64,000 bases of DNA from Theristus sp. LFF4_11. Taxonomy: Eukaryota > Nematoda > Chromadorea > Monhysterida > Xyalidae. The stretch spans positions 62,001 to 126,000 of the forward strand of contig JASANC010000829.1 of assembly GCA_030248135.1 (NCBI GenBank), given 5' to 3'. The stretch's first letter is position 1. Each line of letters starts with the position of its first letter. Of this stretch, positions 16,601-31,000 are shown in pieces. The notes under the pieces were generated by a model. The model made no database searches and was not told the origin of the DNA. It worked only from the letters and a program-made list of their open reading frames with translations. Both the position numbers and the translations under genes were made by a program.

Positions 16601-19600
16601 TGCTGTCGCGCATGACTGAGGAACAACAGCACCAACTGCTCGTGGAAGACGTGCTCGCGTGTCTGCAGGTCTGTCTGATGAAGCAGGTTGCAAGTTGAGC
16701 CCGTTTTGTTGTGGATGACGGATGTTGCTCTGCTCTTAAAACTTGTTCTGAAAAATTCTGAAAGCACAAGATTTGCCATTATATTTGCAGAATAAGGTAA
16801 TCACAACTTTTTTTGTGAATTTCCAAAAAAAATTCAGAACGACGAAGGGGATGCGATTCGTAAGCAGCGAGACGGCGACGGTATGGTTCGCTTCCGAGTG
16901 AACTCTGCCGTACACGCGGGCCTCCGTGAGCTGGCGCTGAGATGCTTGGACATCGCTGTGATGTATGATGGGGTCCGTTGCTTTCAGAAGTGTGAGTCTT
17001 GGTGCGGAGTTTTTGTTGAAAAACGTGAATTCGTGATAATGATAAGGTAAGGCAACAATTTATCGAATACCTACACCGTGTGCTTGGTTCGTTTCGTTTG
17101 TTATTTTCGGCACCGCATTCATTGTGAGATGACTGACATGTGGGTGGCACCTGCTGCATGTTACGGCGATACTGTTACAGACTCAAAAGTCTCGAAAGAA
17201 CTAGAACATACATGTGTCTGCTGTATACGTATATAGGGCGTGTGTTGCATCAGCCGTCCGCACAAACGCTGTTCTTGAAACTATAGTGAAATGATACACC
17301 TTCGTTTATAGTGGCTCCTGATACGTTGTTAGGCCGATTGATTGGGGACAATCAATCTCCAAAAAAGGGATGTTATAGACTCAAAAGTCTCGAAAGAACT
17401 ATAACATACGTTTGTCTGCTGTATACGTATGTAGGGCGTGTGTTGCATCAGCCGTACAAACGCTATTCTTGAAAGAACTAGAAGCTCAGAGAAGCTTACG
17501 AAATGCTGACGTGAGACTAAGAAATTATGACGAATGAATTGTGAAAGTTGTGATTGACGTCACAAAGAAATGATGACGCAAATGAGAAGTTATTTTAGGA
17601 AATGGAATATATGCAATTCAGTATTAAGCATAGCAGAGAAAACTCCAAAAGTGAATTGAATTGTAAACAACTGTAGACATACATAACGTCGTTAGACTTC
17701 GTCAGGACCTCAGCGGGTACTAAGGCGAGCGTGTTTTTTGTTCAGAGAGAATTCCTTATTCATTCTTGTTTTGATGTTACTATGTTGCGATCAGTACTAA
17801 TAAATAAGTAGTAATTAGTACTAATAAATAAATAATAATAACTACTACGTTGAAATTGGTTGGATTGGAAGTTTTAGCTCAAAACGAACAAAACTGAGGC
17901 ACTACATAACAATACAGCTTTCCCTAGTCCCTGCTGTTCTCCCAATTTGAATCGGAGTATTTGGCGTTTAGCGAAGTAAAATAAAAAACCACAGGAAACT
18001 TGCGGCCTCGGATGCCAGGGAGGTGGATTTGACGGGATCCTAGTGGTGACCAGTGGATACAATACAATACGTGCACGCACGCACAGCTGGGGAACGCAAT
18101 ATACTCATGAGTTACAACTGTCGTCCCATTTTAGCATACGTGCAACTTCGTAACGGCAACGTCGTGATGGCGTTTGGTGACGCCCTGAGACAACTGACAA
18201 ACGACTATGAGGACACCCTGTTGCGATTGAGACTGATCCACCCACTTGACTTGCATCAGATCAGCTACCAACTGACTGATTGCGTTCCTGTTATGCAAGT
18301 GCTGCAGCACGTTTGTCAGCAGATTGAAGTGGTATGATTCGGTATTTGGTTTTTCAGTAGGTTGATGAAAAGATTCGTAAAAACGTATTTTTATATCGCC
18401 AGAAAAAATTCGTTTAAATCCAGTTTTAGTTCCCAATTTTCTTTAGAACCAAAAGTGTCCAGAAGTTGGTCCCTGCAATTAAAATCACAAATGCAGTCGA
18501 AATACGCATTTAAAGTTTCTAGAAAAACAAATCTGATATTTCACAAATCCAGTTTCACGCAGTAGTTTCACAAAACTGTAGAATTTTTTTCATCGTTCTC
18601 TTCAGAACGAGCTTATTGGCGGTGCTTTGCTCTCCTTCCTCTACGGTTATCTGTCGAAGGCACTCGCTCACAGCGCCGTGCAATTTCTGTTGGAGCGAGC
18701 TGCGGAGCCGTTCTTTCGCAAACTCAGGGACTGGATGCTGCACGGCTGCGTGAAGGACGCTTCGTTTGAGGTTGTCAGATAACGCTTTTAATTATAACAC
18801 TAATAAAATATAACAATTAAACCATTAATTAGTCATGAAGCAGCATTGGGCAGTGTGGCTGCTATGTTAGCTACTGCTAAATAAACTGCATTTTTTTCCA
18901 CGTAAATAAAACTTCCATAACTCTTGACACTTGACATCGGCTGTTCTGTTTCGAACAGTTGAATGATTGTTCAGTTACGCAATTTTAATTTTGATTCTTA
19001 ATTTTGAACGTGACTTGCAGTTTCGAGTTACGAATTTGATTCTGTCACCCGCCACAGATCCAATTTCAATAATAAAGTTCAACCTACGTATGCAGTTAAA
19101 AAATATACAAATGCAAAGATTTTTTCTCAGTTCATGATTCGAGACACGGTGCAATTAGCGAAGCTTCATGCTGATGCGGAGCGACGCGAAGTGACGACGT
19201 CGAAGCAGTCGATACAAAGGCACGATTGTGCTGCATCCGAACTGGACACGTCCGACAGTGAAATCGAGTTGGTCACTGGTGATTCTCTGCAGTTCGTTAC
19301 TCACGTTTTCATGTTCACGCGGCTGATTGGCTGCATTTGAGGATCGGTCGCGCTGGTTGGTTCAAATTAGCATGATGTGGCCAATCAGTGAGGCCCGCTT
19401 GATTTTTTCGACCGTTTTTTGTCCGTCTGTGTTTTCAAGTGTATTCTTAACTGTTTGTTTCTCGTGTTTTAGTTTTTTTTCGTTGTAACTTTATCGCTTA
19501 TTGGTTGAATTTAAATTTGATCAAGGTTTTTTCTGTTTCCGTTGGCACAGTCGCTACGTTCTCGTTCACGATCGCTGCCCTGATTTCCTTCGGACTGTCT

Positions 19601-22600
19601 CGCAGAAGATTCTGGAGGGCGGCAAATACTTGAACATCATTCACTCGTGCGGTGGTTGGTTTTGCCGTTGTTCACTGCCTTTTTTCAATTTCGGAATTAA
19701 CGTTAATTGTTACTTTTATTAAGTCCGGTTACTTCCACAACTACAACGTTAGCAGCGCTTCACTTTTATCATTCATGCTGAAATTGACATCTGCGCTTCG
19801 ACGCGCGCGTGCTCTAAAACGCGATGGAGTGAAGTAAAGCTGCGCAGTTGTTTGCTGCATGGATTTGGCGCAAGTGTCTGCGCGTGACGCTGCATGAATG
19901 GCGCTTCGGGCGTCATTCCACGTGGACGCACACCCACCAATCACGACAGCAACTGCAGCAATTGCTGCTTCTGCAGGCACTGTTGCCAGCGAGCACGTGC
20001 TACTCGGCGGCCAACCGAACGACCTGCACTATCAGCCGAACGTGGCGGCCGTGATTGCGTCCATTGAAACGGTGCATGCGTCCGCTAGTCGGTTGCTCGT
20101 GAAACTGCTGCTCCGTGGGCATGCCGCGCGGGACTTGTTTCTGTTGGTGGCGACGTTTTGCACGCTTTGTACGACACGCTGATTGGGTGCTTGCTTTAAA
20201 CGCTGCAGTGCACTAGCGTCCGAGCGAGTTTTCTGGGGATGAGGATGATCGGGATATCGCTCTTGTGCAGTCTGTCTGCGCTGAATTGGTGCCTCAGCTT
20301 TTAAGTGATACGGCGGCAAAGAACCACTACAACCTTAATTCAAACGTCGCTAATTTTCAGAATATTTCCTCCTGCATTATCCGTTTTTAATGGAAAATGT
20401 TTGGGAAAATTTTTTCAAAATTTGCTTCGGGAAAAAAACGAAGAAACCGTTTTTCCCAGTAAAAACGGGGTTTCTTCCCGTTGCCAACCAGAATCGTGTG
20501 TCTGTGTGTTTGATTGCGGTGACTATGCAACCGCATCAAATACTGAACGTAAAGTGCACAGTTATCAGGCGAAGACGTGCATTCGATTTTCAGCTCAATG
20601 AAACGCTTCTATCTGCTCGATCAATGCGACTGGCTGCAAACGCTGCTGACAACTGCAGCCGATCAGCTGGACAAACGCGTTGATGGTGAGCCCGTGCGGC
20701 GGTGTGCTCGGTGCTCGTGCACTGTGCTGCGCTGAACCTGCGCAAGAATGCGTCGTAAACCACAGTTTTTACACCGTTGCACACCAAGCTCCTTGTGCAT
20801 TCACTGCTGCGAGTGTTTCAGCAAACGCACTGCTCTTACACTATGATACAGAAACCACGTTTTGCAGACAGCTTCAGCTTTCCTTTTTCCCAAACGTACC
20901 GTTGCTTTTGCAAGACATATCTACATATCAACAGTCTTCCAACCGGAATGTAAAGTCCGGAACAATCAAAGCAAGCCAATGCAACTGATCGTCTCACCAT
21001 TTCCACGTGTCTCTTCCTTCAGACGTCTACCTACATCGTGTCGAGACCCTGTTTGACGTTGCCGTCCGTCAGAGCAGCGTTGCGAGCGACGTGCACAAAG
21101 ACGCGTTCAAGATCTATTTCTCGCAGTGCAGTTTGACCAGTTTTCTCAGGGCCATCATTCAGATCGGAACGTCCGAGAGTGATTTGAGTGAGTTTTGCAC
21201 GGCGACTATGTTTTGTTGACATGTCAGCAGCATGCTGATTATTTCTTAGTGGATGACAACTAACATATTAGATTAGGATGCCACAAGACCCATGAAAATC
21301 GCGAAGGGAACTGCGTGTTTACAATTTATTTTGTGAACAATTTCGAGGTTTCCGCGAAGAACCTATTAATCGCTGATTTTGTATTGAATTTGACGGCCGA
21401 TGTCGGTTGCTCAACAAAATATTTTCATTTTAGACTTTTTTCTAAAGTGGCACTTGCCGGACACCCAAAATCTTCGGTGTCATAAGACACCCAGGACGTT
21501 TTAAAAACCAACCCCGCTGTGTGCAGTCTCACGCGCGACGCTGCTCGCCGAGCCGGACCAAGAGCTGCTGGCGTGGGACGGGCTGCAGCTGTCGCTCGAG
21601 GCGCCCTGGCCGCTCAGTTTGATCTTCAACGAGCGCGCCATGACGCACTACACGATCCTGTTCCGACGCCTCTTGCAGTGTAAACGCATCGAGCATCTCT
21701 TGGTCAGGTGCGTGATCGAGTTAGGGGGGGGGGTAGACACGGTGGCATGACATAGGCAAGTAAGGGCCAGGGCGGTTTTCTATCTGGAACCCTATTTATG
21801 ATTGTAACACAACAAATACGAACATACACGCAACAATAAATTCCGATATCATTACTTCAACCTGATTCTAAGTCGGATTGAAGTTGTTCAGGTCATCTCA
21901 GAACCAATCCTGAAGTCCAAAATGTATAGCATTTGTTTTTGTTTTCATTCGTGTTAGTTGATCTCTGATGATCTCTGATTCCAAATGATCCCTGAATGCA
22001 GCGTTGAAAGGTCTTGTTCTTGCAAACGTGTTCAGCCAATGGCAGCACCAGCAGCGCGGCATCACGTCTGATTTCACAACGACCGTCGTTCGTCACTCGA
22101 TGACTCAGTTCATTCAGAACTATTTGTTCTACTGTGCCACCGAGGCGATCGAACCGAACTGGCTGCAATTCGTGAAGCGACTCGCCGAGGTTTGAATCTG
22201 TTTGAAAAAGTGTGAGGTCTGAGCGTTGTCAATCAAGAGGATCACATCACTGGTCAGACCACTCACCCTCACTGGATGGCACTCGCATCATCAAATCAAT
22301 ATTTTCGCTCAATTTTGCTCTAAAGACCTGATAAGATTCTTGTTGCATAGATTTTCAGAATCGTGGAGAACGTGTTTCTCGATAACAACAGTTTTACCAG
22401 GAACTTTCTGACTGTTTTCCGTGTTTTGGCGCGTTGCGTTTGTGTGTAGGTAATAAACTTGGAATTTGGCGACCAAAACGGGACATTTACGTCAGGTGAA
22501 CACTGTCGGTGATCTACTGGCGGCGCACGAAGATTTGCTAGACAAATGCGTCAAGGCGTGCATGTTGACCGACATGGACTTGGTGGACAGTCTGCATAAC

Positions 22601-23546
22601 ATCATGCACTTGATCACCGAGTTTGCGTTGGACAGAATTGTGCGTGGCACAGTTGAAAATTGTAGTTTCTTCTATTGTCTTTCAGGTTCAGGTAGATAGG
22701 TTGCTCCCCGTTTGTTAAATTTTTTTTTCCACAATCAATACAATACACACAACAGCGAAATTGCGTCGAGGCCGCGACTCAGTAGTACGGTAGCTACCGT
22801 ACTGATGTCTGTTATACATTTCCCGTTTGTTGTGCTGCAGACGCCGCACTCGGCGTGTCTCGTTCGTTTCGTCGATCTGACCGATCAGCTGACCACTTTC
22901 TTGCCGAAGCTGGGCGTCAGCAAGGGTGACCGCTCCTCAAACTGGATGAACTTTGCGTATCGGTGAGGAAAGATGAGCGTTTTTTATTCTTGTGGTTGTT
23001 TTTGGCAATTTTATTGTTACAACCTGTGCAGAAGGAATGGTGTACCACAGTCAGCGATGCGCTCAAATTGGAGTGGTTGAAAGTTTGAGGGAGTGAGAGA
23101 CGTGCGATAGGCGTTGCAATCAATCTCAAAGACTCCTTGCGAGGTTGTGTGTGCTGTTCAGAGCCCCACCGGAAAGTGCTTTGGCGCTCAATGAAACACA
23201 GAAAAACTTGATGGGCGCCCCACTTAGCGGCGTTCTCCACAACTTGTTGCGTTAGCCGTACTAGATAAAGTCGTTCGTTCCCGTTTCTGCCTTCCATGCT
23301 ATGCCCATGCCTTCGTGGCAATCAAAGTAAAAAAAGGAGATTCCTGTGAAAGCGTTCTGTTAGTCAAGAGTTCATTACAAAATTGAATCCCACAACATCA
23401 GGTTGCACGCGTCTCGTGTTCCGGACGCCGTGACGGAAAGATACCAAAAGCGACCGACAAGCAAATTGACAAGACCCTCGAAGTCCAGTGTCACCGCCAC
23501 TGCGCCACCTTTGCCGCCGAAACCGCCAGCCGATGTGCTGTTGTAA
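13611..23546 (+). CDS. TUBGCP2: gamma-tubulin complex component 2 (GCP2, Spc97 family)
   Basis: Core subunit of the gamma-tubulin complex that nucleates microtubules at centrosomes. Exons: 13611-13681, 13829-13964, 14018-14073, 14264-14370, 14913-15187, 15645-15716, 16122-16478, 16588-16668, 16838-16991, 18135-18331, 18606-18770, 19131-19278, 19526-19654, 19977-20136, 20594-20685, 21023-21187, 21527-21707, 22036-22189, 22496-22639, 22841-22962, 23402-23546; about 1036 residues. The N-terminal VVHHKIREFIKSTGGN matches the GCP2 start. The GRIP1 part includes LLVEDVLACLQ, GGALLSFLYGYL and ILEGGKYLNIIHSCG; the GRIP2 part includes SMKRFYLLDQCDW, LEAPWPLSLIFNERAMTHY and DLLAAHEDLLDKC. The tail is Pro-rich. 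Weak points are the donors at 13965 and 16479 and the acceptor before 19526. Exon 7 encodes a Ras-association-like stretch not usual in GCP2. Confidence 0.9.
14526..14800 (+). mobile_element. TA-flanked MITE, GGCCGAATAAA family, copy 2
   Basis: 275 bp starting CGGTCTGGCCGAATAAA and ending CTCGGCCACTCCG, flanked by TA (14524-14525, 14801-14802). It is collinear over its whole length with the copy at 37271. It is in GCP2 intron 4. Confidence 0.85.
15290..15445. repeat. poly-C/TATC repeat, GGAACAACTAT family, partial copy
   Basis: Runs of 7-9 C alternate with ATCTATCTATCT and AATTTTCCAGCTAT, ending GGCTCTGGAACAACTAT. The same order of blocks is found at 48780-49430. It looks like one end of the CATAGTTGTTC/GAACAACTATG element. 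In GCP2 intron 5. Confidence 0.65.
17174..17476. repeat. pair of direct repeats of about 105 bp in GCP2 intron 9
   Basis: Copies at about 17174-17280 and 17372-17476 share ACTCAAAAGTCTCGAAAGAA, GTCTGCTGTATACGTAT and GGGCGTGTGTTGCATCAGCC, starting about 198 nt apart. These could be two copies of a short element or an internal duplication. No ORF. Confidence 0.7.
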
Positions 23547-24799
23547 AAACGGTTTTTTTTCTTTCTGAGGCAGAGCTGCTTGCTCAAAATTTTTTGTTTT
23601 GCCTGTTTTCCGTTTTCGTATAGAGGCAGATCAGCATGATCGATTGGTGGTGCTTTACCGTTTTTTCGATGATTTTGAATTTATACGAGTCTCTTTTTGA
23701 TTGTGGATTTGTGAAAAAAATTACTCTGAATCGAAGGTTGTTTCGTATCAAAGTAGACTTGTTAGATTTTTGCGTATTCTCCGTCGTTCGTCGTTTTTTT
23801 CTCTATTTTGTCGCGCGTTGTTTCTGCTTTTGATATTGTCTATCATGTGAAAACGTACTTGTTCCTTCGAGAACATGCAAACTCGTTTTGATAATTTATT
23901 TAGTTTGTTTGCTGGTTTGCTATTTGTTTAGTCCATTAAGTTCCCGTGATTTTGGTTCAGTATTTTTGAATTGTTGTTGTTGACTTAATGCGAGTAGAAG
24001 AAATAAAATTTGATCATAGTAATCAATTTACGGCATGTTGTTCAATTTTGTTTTCTGATAGCGTCAGTATCTTTTGTTTTGTATTTCCTGGGTGGTTATC
24101 TACCCATCCTTTCTGCTGTTCACATTTGTTTTCATTGATGCATTCCCCAATTTTAATAGTCCTGTGTTTCTGCAAAAAAAGTTTTCAAATAAAATTTGAT
24201 TTGATTACAATTTTGGAGTTTCTCCAGATCTCATTGTGGTCTGAAAAAGTAAACAGCGAGTTTTTCATTGTTTTGATTTGCTTTGTTTTTAACTTTTCAT
24301 CTTGAGTTGCAATTCTAATTTGAGACCTGTATGTTGGAACGTTCAGTGAGAGGCCAATCTTGTAATTTTGCGTTTTATTGCCTTTTTAGTCGTCATTGCG
24401 GTGCTGTTGATTACTGTTTTTTTGTATTTTCCAATTCATTTCATGGGTTATCTGGAATTGGCGCTGTGAATTTTTCAGTTATTTGTTTTCTTGATTAAAG
24501 TGGAAATAAACATAAACATGATCTCAGGCTGTTTTTAGAAGCCTGTCTTGCTAATTTTGACGGACGCCCAGGCAGAGCAGCTTGCTCAATTTTTTATTTA
24601 TTGTTCTGTTATGAAACAGGTCAGAATCCGCTTATCAGTTTTTACCATAATTTTGAAGATACTGTGTGGATTTTTTTTCGTTTCTCAAGCGTTGGCCTCA
24701 TTTTTGAAACGTACTTTTTTGTTGTTTTCTGATCGAAGTGGCGCTGTGTTTGTCTGTTTGTCGTTTTCAATAAAATTATAACACAAATGAAACTAGATT
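23547..24799. other. intergenic, T-rich
   Basis: Follows the GCP2 stop and precedes ALG5. It is T-rich on the + strand with no convincing coding potential. A motif containing CAGAGC, GCTTGCTCAA and TTTTTT occurs near 23570 and again near 24575, suggesting a diverged duplication. AATAAA-type signals are present. Confidence 0.5.
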
Positions 24800-25081
24800 G
24801 TGCGTTCCAAACTTGTTCTCGAGCTACTTCGAATGCCTGGCATTTGTGCCTTACTTTTGAAACTCCATTGGACCATTTACAAACTCCACTGCGGAATACC
24901 ACGAGATGATTTTTTGTTCGGTTTTCAATCAAATTCCTCTATCAAGAATCAATCGCTCAGTCAGTCAATCAGTTCCCTTTCACGGTTTTCCGTACGTTCT
25001 TTGTTTTGTTTCGCTTGTCAGTGTTTGTTGTTTTGTGTCCAAGAGCGCGCACAACCGAACATCAACGGTCACCCTGCAGCG

Positions 25082-28000
25082 ATGGTGTTCGTGAGGCGGC
25101 ACGACTGTGAGCGCACGTTCGTCGACCCGAACAGCCAGCAGACATTTCCCTTTCCGAGTCTGGCGGCACCAGCCGACGTTTATCTGAGCGTCGTCATTCC
25201 GGCCAAGGATGAACAGGTCGCTTTCAACCACTGCTTGCAAAACTTGGGTGTTATGTGGCTGTGTACGTTTGAAGTTTGTATACAATGGAGATTCTTACTT
25301 GAATGGTTGCATCACCAGCTTCCAAGCTTCACCAGACCAGCTTCAGGGTTTCAATCACTGGAATTTTCCTTGAACCTGGAGATTCAACGTTTATAGCAAA
25401 CACAGGCAGACGAATAAAACGGATCAAACAGAATCAGTGAGAAGGGCGAGCCGTCCTGTCCCTCAAAATCTCCTCCACCGTAGTTTGGTGTCTGGAATCT
25501 TCAGCTGTCTCCTCGTACAGGTGTGGGAAGCCAAGTGCAAGCTTTTCTTTCGCAAACGGAATCTATTGCACAAAGTTGCAGGCGCGTCTGCCAGCCATGT
25601 TGGATGAATGTCTGCCGTACTTGCGGGAGCGGCACGCCGCCGATGAGCGATTCACGTGGGAGGTAAAGTGAACGCTGAGCACTTGGTCGGCAATCAACAC
25701 ACGTGTTTGCCGTTCATTGCATTCGTGTGTTGTTGCGCAGGCATGAACAAACGCACCAGCACAAACCACTGCGGCCGAGTGCTTGTGTGTTTGTTTGTGA
25801 CTGTGTGACTGGGCACTGCCAGAAAAATATGCAAAAAAGTTTTCCGTTTTCAGACGAGGACTGCATCGGCTGTGTTTCTTTGAACCTTTTAGGTCAGATT
25901 ATAACGTGAATTGTGGTCACCCAACTTGTGACAGGTGCTTTTTACAAACGAAAGCCTTTTTGGTTGACAACATCGACACCATTACAAGAATACTCTGGAA
26001 TCATGAAACTTCTGAAACTCTGTTTCAGCATTTGAAACGCTTTCAAAAAAAAAACCAAAGCAAACCGTGCATTTTCACCCCAGGTGATCATTGTTGATGA
26101 CGGCAGCTGCGACAAAACAAGCGCGGTCGCATTGAAATACGCACGCCAATGGTCAACGGAGCGCATCAGAGTGCTCACATTGAAAGAAAACCGCGGCAAA
26201 GGTTCCGTTCTAGCTTGGCCTTGGGTTGTTTGTTGTTGCTGCTGTTGGTGTTCACTGACTGTTGAAAGGTTTTACGGAAATAAATGCAGCTGTGCACCAC
26301 AGCTTGCGAGCCTTCTGAGGGTGGGGTCGAAAAATTACCGTTCACGTGCAGCCTAACTTACGCTAGAAAATTAGGGCGCCACCTTACGTTAATGGTGGCA
26401 ATGAACAACAACCACAATTGGCTCCATGGAGTTGGCCAAATCAAACAGATGTTTTGGAAGCGAGTTCCTCCCACCTAAAGTCAAATGTGTAATTTGCCGT
26501 AGCTGATTGGAAAATCAGAAAAAATGCGTTTTTGTTGTGCAGGTGGTGCGGTGCGCCTCGGTTTCATGGTGGCCCGTGGCGAGCATTTGTTGTTTGCGGA
26601 CGCAGACGGCGCCACAAGATTCGCGGACTTCAGCAAACTCGAGTCGCAGTATTTGAAACTGTTGCGAACCGGTGGACTGCCGAGCAGTCCTGCAGGTTGT
26701 TGCGGGTGGACTTTGAAATCTGATTGATTTATCAATTTCTAATTTCAATGGTTTTTATTCTTGCCTTTATTTGATTTAGTATGATTTGCTTGTTTTTGTA
26801 TTCGTGGAACATTGTAACTTTTACAGGTTTTTATTGTGGAGCGCGTAAAAAAGAAAGTTCCAGTCTGAAACTCTGAAGACCGTGCACTCTGTTTATAAAA
26901 CAGTGCTGCTGCACTGTGGTGAACAGACACACAGGCACACACACGATATAACAGCGGCGCGTGTGTGTGCCTGTGTGTTTGTTTATGACTGTGTAACATT
27001 ACCACTATTTCACAATGTTCACCAAAGAAACTCAACTTGCGCACAGGTGACCGTTCTTCGTCGCCGCGTATGGAGTTGCGATCCAGAAAATTGGCCGGCA
27101 GTAGCAGCGCGGACGCAAAAGACGGTCACTTCAACTTTGACACCGCCAAAAACGGCGCCAATTCGCCGGAAACTGACGGTAAACTGGCGATTGCAGTCGG
27201 CTCACGCGCGCACATGGAGAAGGAATCGATTGCGAAACGGTCGTTGGTGAGGACGCTGCTGATGAAGGCGTTCCACTTTCTCGTCTGGTTCTTCTGTGTG
27301 CAGGTTTGCGGAGGAGTGCGATCGTGTGGAGTGCTTGTTGGAAGACTGCCTCACACTGGTATGCTTGTTGGAAGACTGCCTCACACTCACACTGGTGTGC
27401 TTGTCTCTGTGTGCGGGGCATCGAGTCCCGCCGACGGGTGAATAGGCACATGATGACCGAACAAACTCCAACGTGACGGCCTTTCTGGGTTTGCCCTCGC
27501 CAGCGCGCCTGTCAGCGTGTGCCACCCAAAGCACCGTCCTGCACACCAACCAAACGCCAGTGTGTTTGCGGTGTGTCATCTATCTTCTATTATACTAAAA
27601 ATGCAATTTGTCTGTCCCTGTCATTTTCATGAAATTTGAATTGGCGCTCATTTTTGCTATTTAAGAAAACTCAATCTCAATTTCCTTAACCTATTTTTTT
27701 ATTAATGCCAGTTGAGATTGTTATCTCAAAACGTCGCTCTTCATTGCTGGAGTCATCATGATACTCTTTGGTCAACAGACAGTTCAGCGCAGCATAGGCA
27801 AATGGAAGCGTGGCTGATGAAAACTTGATGATCGACTGGAAAAGATGTAACAAAACCGTCTTTGAAAAAAAGTTTGAACTTTTTTGTTTTTAAAAAATGG
27901 GTTGCAAAACGCACATCGACATCGGCATTGCAAGTTGCACTTTGGATTCAAAACAAGTTAATTTCATTGAAATGGATACTCCATGTTTTATTTTCAAATT

Positions 28001-31000
28001 GATACTCCATGGTTTATGCGCGATAATTTAACAAAACCGTCTTTGAAAAAAAGTTTGAACTTTTTTGTTTTTAAAAAATGGGTTGCAAAACGCACATCGA
28101 CATCGGCATTGCAAGTTGCACTTTGGATTCAAAACAAGTTAATTTCATTGAAATGGATACTCCATGTTTTATTTTCAAATTGATACTCCATGGTTTATGC
28201 GCGATAATTTCAACGTAACGCACGATGGGCAACTGGCAATTGTTGCTGCTCAAAACTTGACTGCGAAAGATGTAACATAACCGTCCGTGAAAAAGTAGTT
28301 TTTTAAATGGGTCGAAATGGTATTTACCATTCATTTTCACTTTACAAAAAAGGCTTGACTTATGTTAGGGTAACCGGGTAAAAGAAGCATTAGCTTTTTA
28401 AAACGAGTATTTTTAAATAAAAAAACGTTAATTTTTATATTTTTTATTCAATCTTACTTAACTCACAAAAAGGCTTGACTTAGGTTAGGGTGAACGGGTA
28501 AAAATAGCAAAATCATAAACTTCGCATTTTCACTTTGCAAAAAAGGCTTGGCTTAGGTAAACGGGTAAAAGAAGCATTAGCTTTTTAAAACGGGTAACTG
28601 AAAAAAGTTAATTTTTATGTTTTTTTAATCAATCTTACTTCACATACAAAAAGGCTTGACTTAGGTTAGGGTGAACGGGTAAAAATAGCAAAATCATAAA
28701 CTTCGCATTTTCACTTTACAAAAAAGGCTTGGCTTAGGTAAACGGATAAAAGAAGCACTAGCTTTTTAAAACGGGTACTTTTTAATGAAAAAAACGTTAA
28801 TTTTTATATTTTTTTCAATCTTACTTAACTTACAAAAAGGCTTGACTTAGGTTAGGGTGAACGGGTAAAAATAGCAAAATCATAGACTTCGCATTTTCAC
28901 TTGACAAAAAGGCTTGGCTTAGGTAAACGGGTAAGCATTAGCTTTTAAAAACGGGTAATTGAAAAGAACGTTATTTTTATGTTTTTTCAATTTTACTTCA
29001 CATACAAAAAGGCTTGACTTAGGTTAGGGTGAACGGGGGAAAATAGCAAAATCATAAACTTCGCATTTTTATTTATTTAAATACGTTAAAAAATATTGTA
29101 TTGTAGGCGACTTCACGGCAGCACAAGGTAAATTTTCTTCAGGGTTATTTATCAGTAAACGTTACTGTTTTTTTTCTAAGTCAATGCCACTTCACCAAAA
29201 AGGCTTGGCATTGATTAAGCCACATACGCTCGGGTCAATTGGCTAGTTACTACTAAATTTACAATTTGTCTGTCTGTCTGTCTGTCCGTCACACTTTTGA
29301 ATTGGCGCCCAATTTTTGCTATTTTTGGTATTTTTGCTATTTAAGAAAGCTTCACATCAATCTCAATCTCAATCTATTTTTAATATCATCACTTGAAATT
29401 GTTTAAACAAAGCGCCGCTCTTCATAACTGAAAGTCATCATGATACCACGGTTTTCAAATTGATACTCCATGATTATGAGCGATAATTTCAACGCAACGC
29501 ACGATGGGCACATGGCAATTGTTTGCTGCTAAAACTTGACGAGCGACTGCGAAAGATGTAACAAAACCGTCTTTGAAAAAAGTTAGTTTTTTTTAATTGG
29601 GTCGCAATGGTATTTACCAGTCATTTTCACTTTGCAAAAGGCTTGGGTTATGTTAGGGTAAACGGGTAAAAAGAACCAATGACTGTAAAACGAGACTTAA
29701 AAACGTCACTTTATTGTTTCTTCTATTCATTTTCATTTTACAAAAAAGGCTTGGCTTATGTTAGGGTAAACGGGTAAACAAGCATTAGCTTTTTAAAACG
29801 GGTAATTGAAAAAAATGTTTTATTTTATCTTTTTATTCAATTTTACTTAACTTACAAAAAGGATTGACTTAGGTTAGGGTGAACGTGTAAAAATAGCAAA
29901 ATCATAAACTTCGCATTTTCACTTTACAAAAAAGGCTAGGCTTAGGTAGACGGGTAAAAGAAGCATTAGCTTTTTAAAACGGGTAATTAAAAAAATCGTT
30001 AATTTTTATGTTTTTTTATTCAATCTTACTTCACATACAAAAAAGCTTGACTTAGGTTAGGGTGAACGGGTAAAAATAGCAAAATCATAAACTTCGCATT
30101 TTCACTTTACAAAAAAGGCTTGGCTTAGGTAAACGGGTAAAATCGATCTTACTTCACTTACAAAAAGGCTTGACTTAGGTTAGGGTGAACGGGTAAAAAT
30201 AGCAAAATCATAAACTTCGCATTTTCACTTTACCCTAGAAGCTTTAGCTTTTTAAAACGGGTAATTGAAAAAACGTTAATTTTTATACTTTTTATTCGAT
30301 CTTACTTCACTTGCAAAAAGGCTTGACTTAGGTTGGGGTGAACGGGTAAAAATAGCAAAAACATAAACTTCGCATTTTCACTTTACAAAAAAGGCTTCGC
30401 TTATGTTAGGATAAACGGGTAATTGAAACATTAGCTTTTTAAAACAGGTAATTGAAAAAAAACGTACATTTTTATACTTTTTATTCAGCTTTACTTCACT
30501 AACAAAAAAGGCTTGACTTAGGTTGGGGTGAACGGGTAAAAATAGCAAAAACATAAACTTCGCATTTTCACTTTACAAAAAAGGCTTCGCTTATGTTAGG
30601 ATAAACGGGTAATTGAAACATTAGCTTTTTAAAACAGGTAATTGAAAAAAACGTACATTTTTATACTTTTTATTCAGCTTTACTTCACTAACAAAAAGGC
30701 TTGACTTAGGTTGGGGTGAAAGGGTAAAAATAGCAAAATCATAAACTTCGAATTTTCACTTTACAGAAAAGGCTTCGCTTATGTTACGGTAAACGGGTAA
30801 AAGAAGCATTAGCTTTTTAAACCGGGTAATTGAAAAAAACGTTAATTTTTACATTTTTTATTCAATTTTACTTCACCTACAAAAAGGCTTGCCTTAGGTT
30901 ACGGTGAACGGGTAAAAATAGCAAAATCATAAACTTCGCATTTTTTTTATTTAAATACATTAAAAAATATTGTATTGTAGGCGGCTTCACGGCAGCACAA

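Noticed and set aside
16122..16619. Separate RA-domain gene upstream of GCP2
   Set aside because: The first exon of the model already matches the GCP2 N-terminus, so splitting would leave GCP2 without its start. Kept as an open question under findings.
24800..25396. 198-codon open frame as a stand-alone gene
   Set aside because: It contains ALG5 exon 1 (25082-25216) and then intron read-through; only the upstream part might belong to ALG5.
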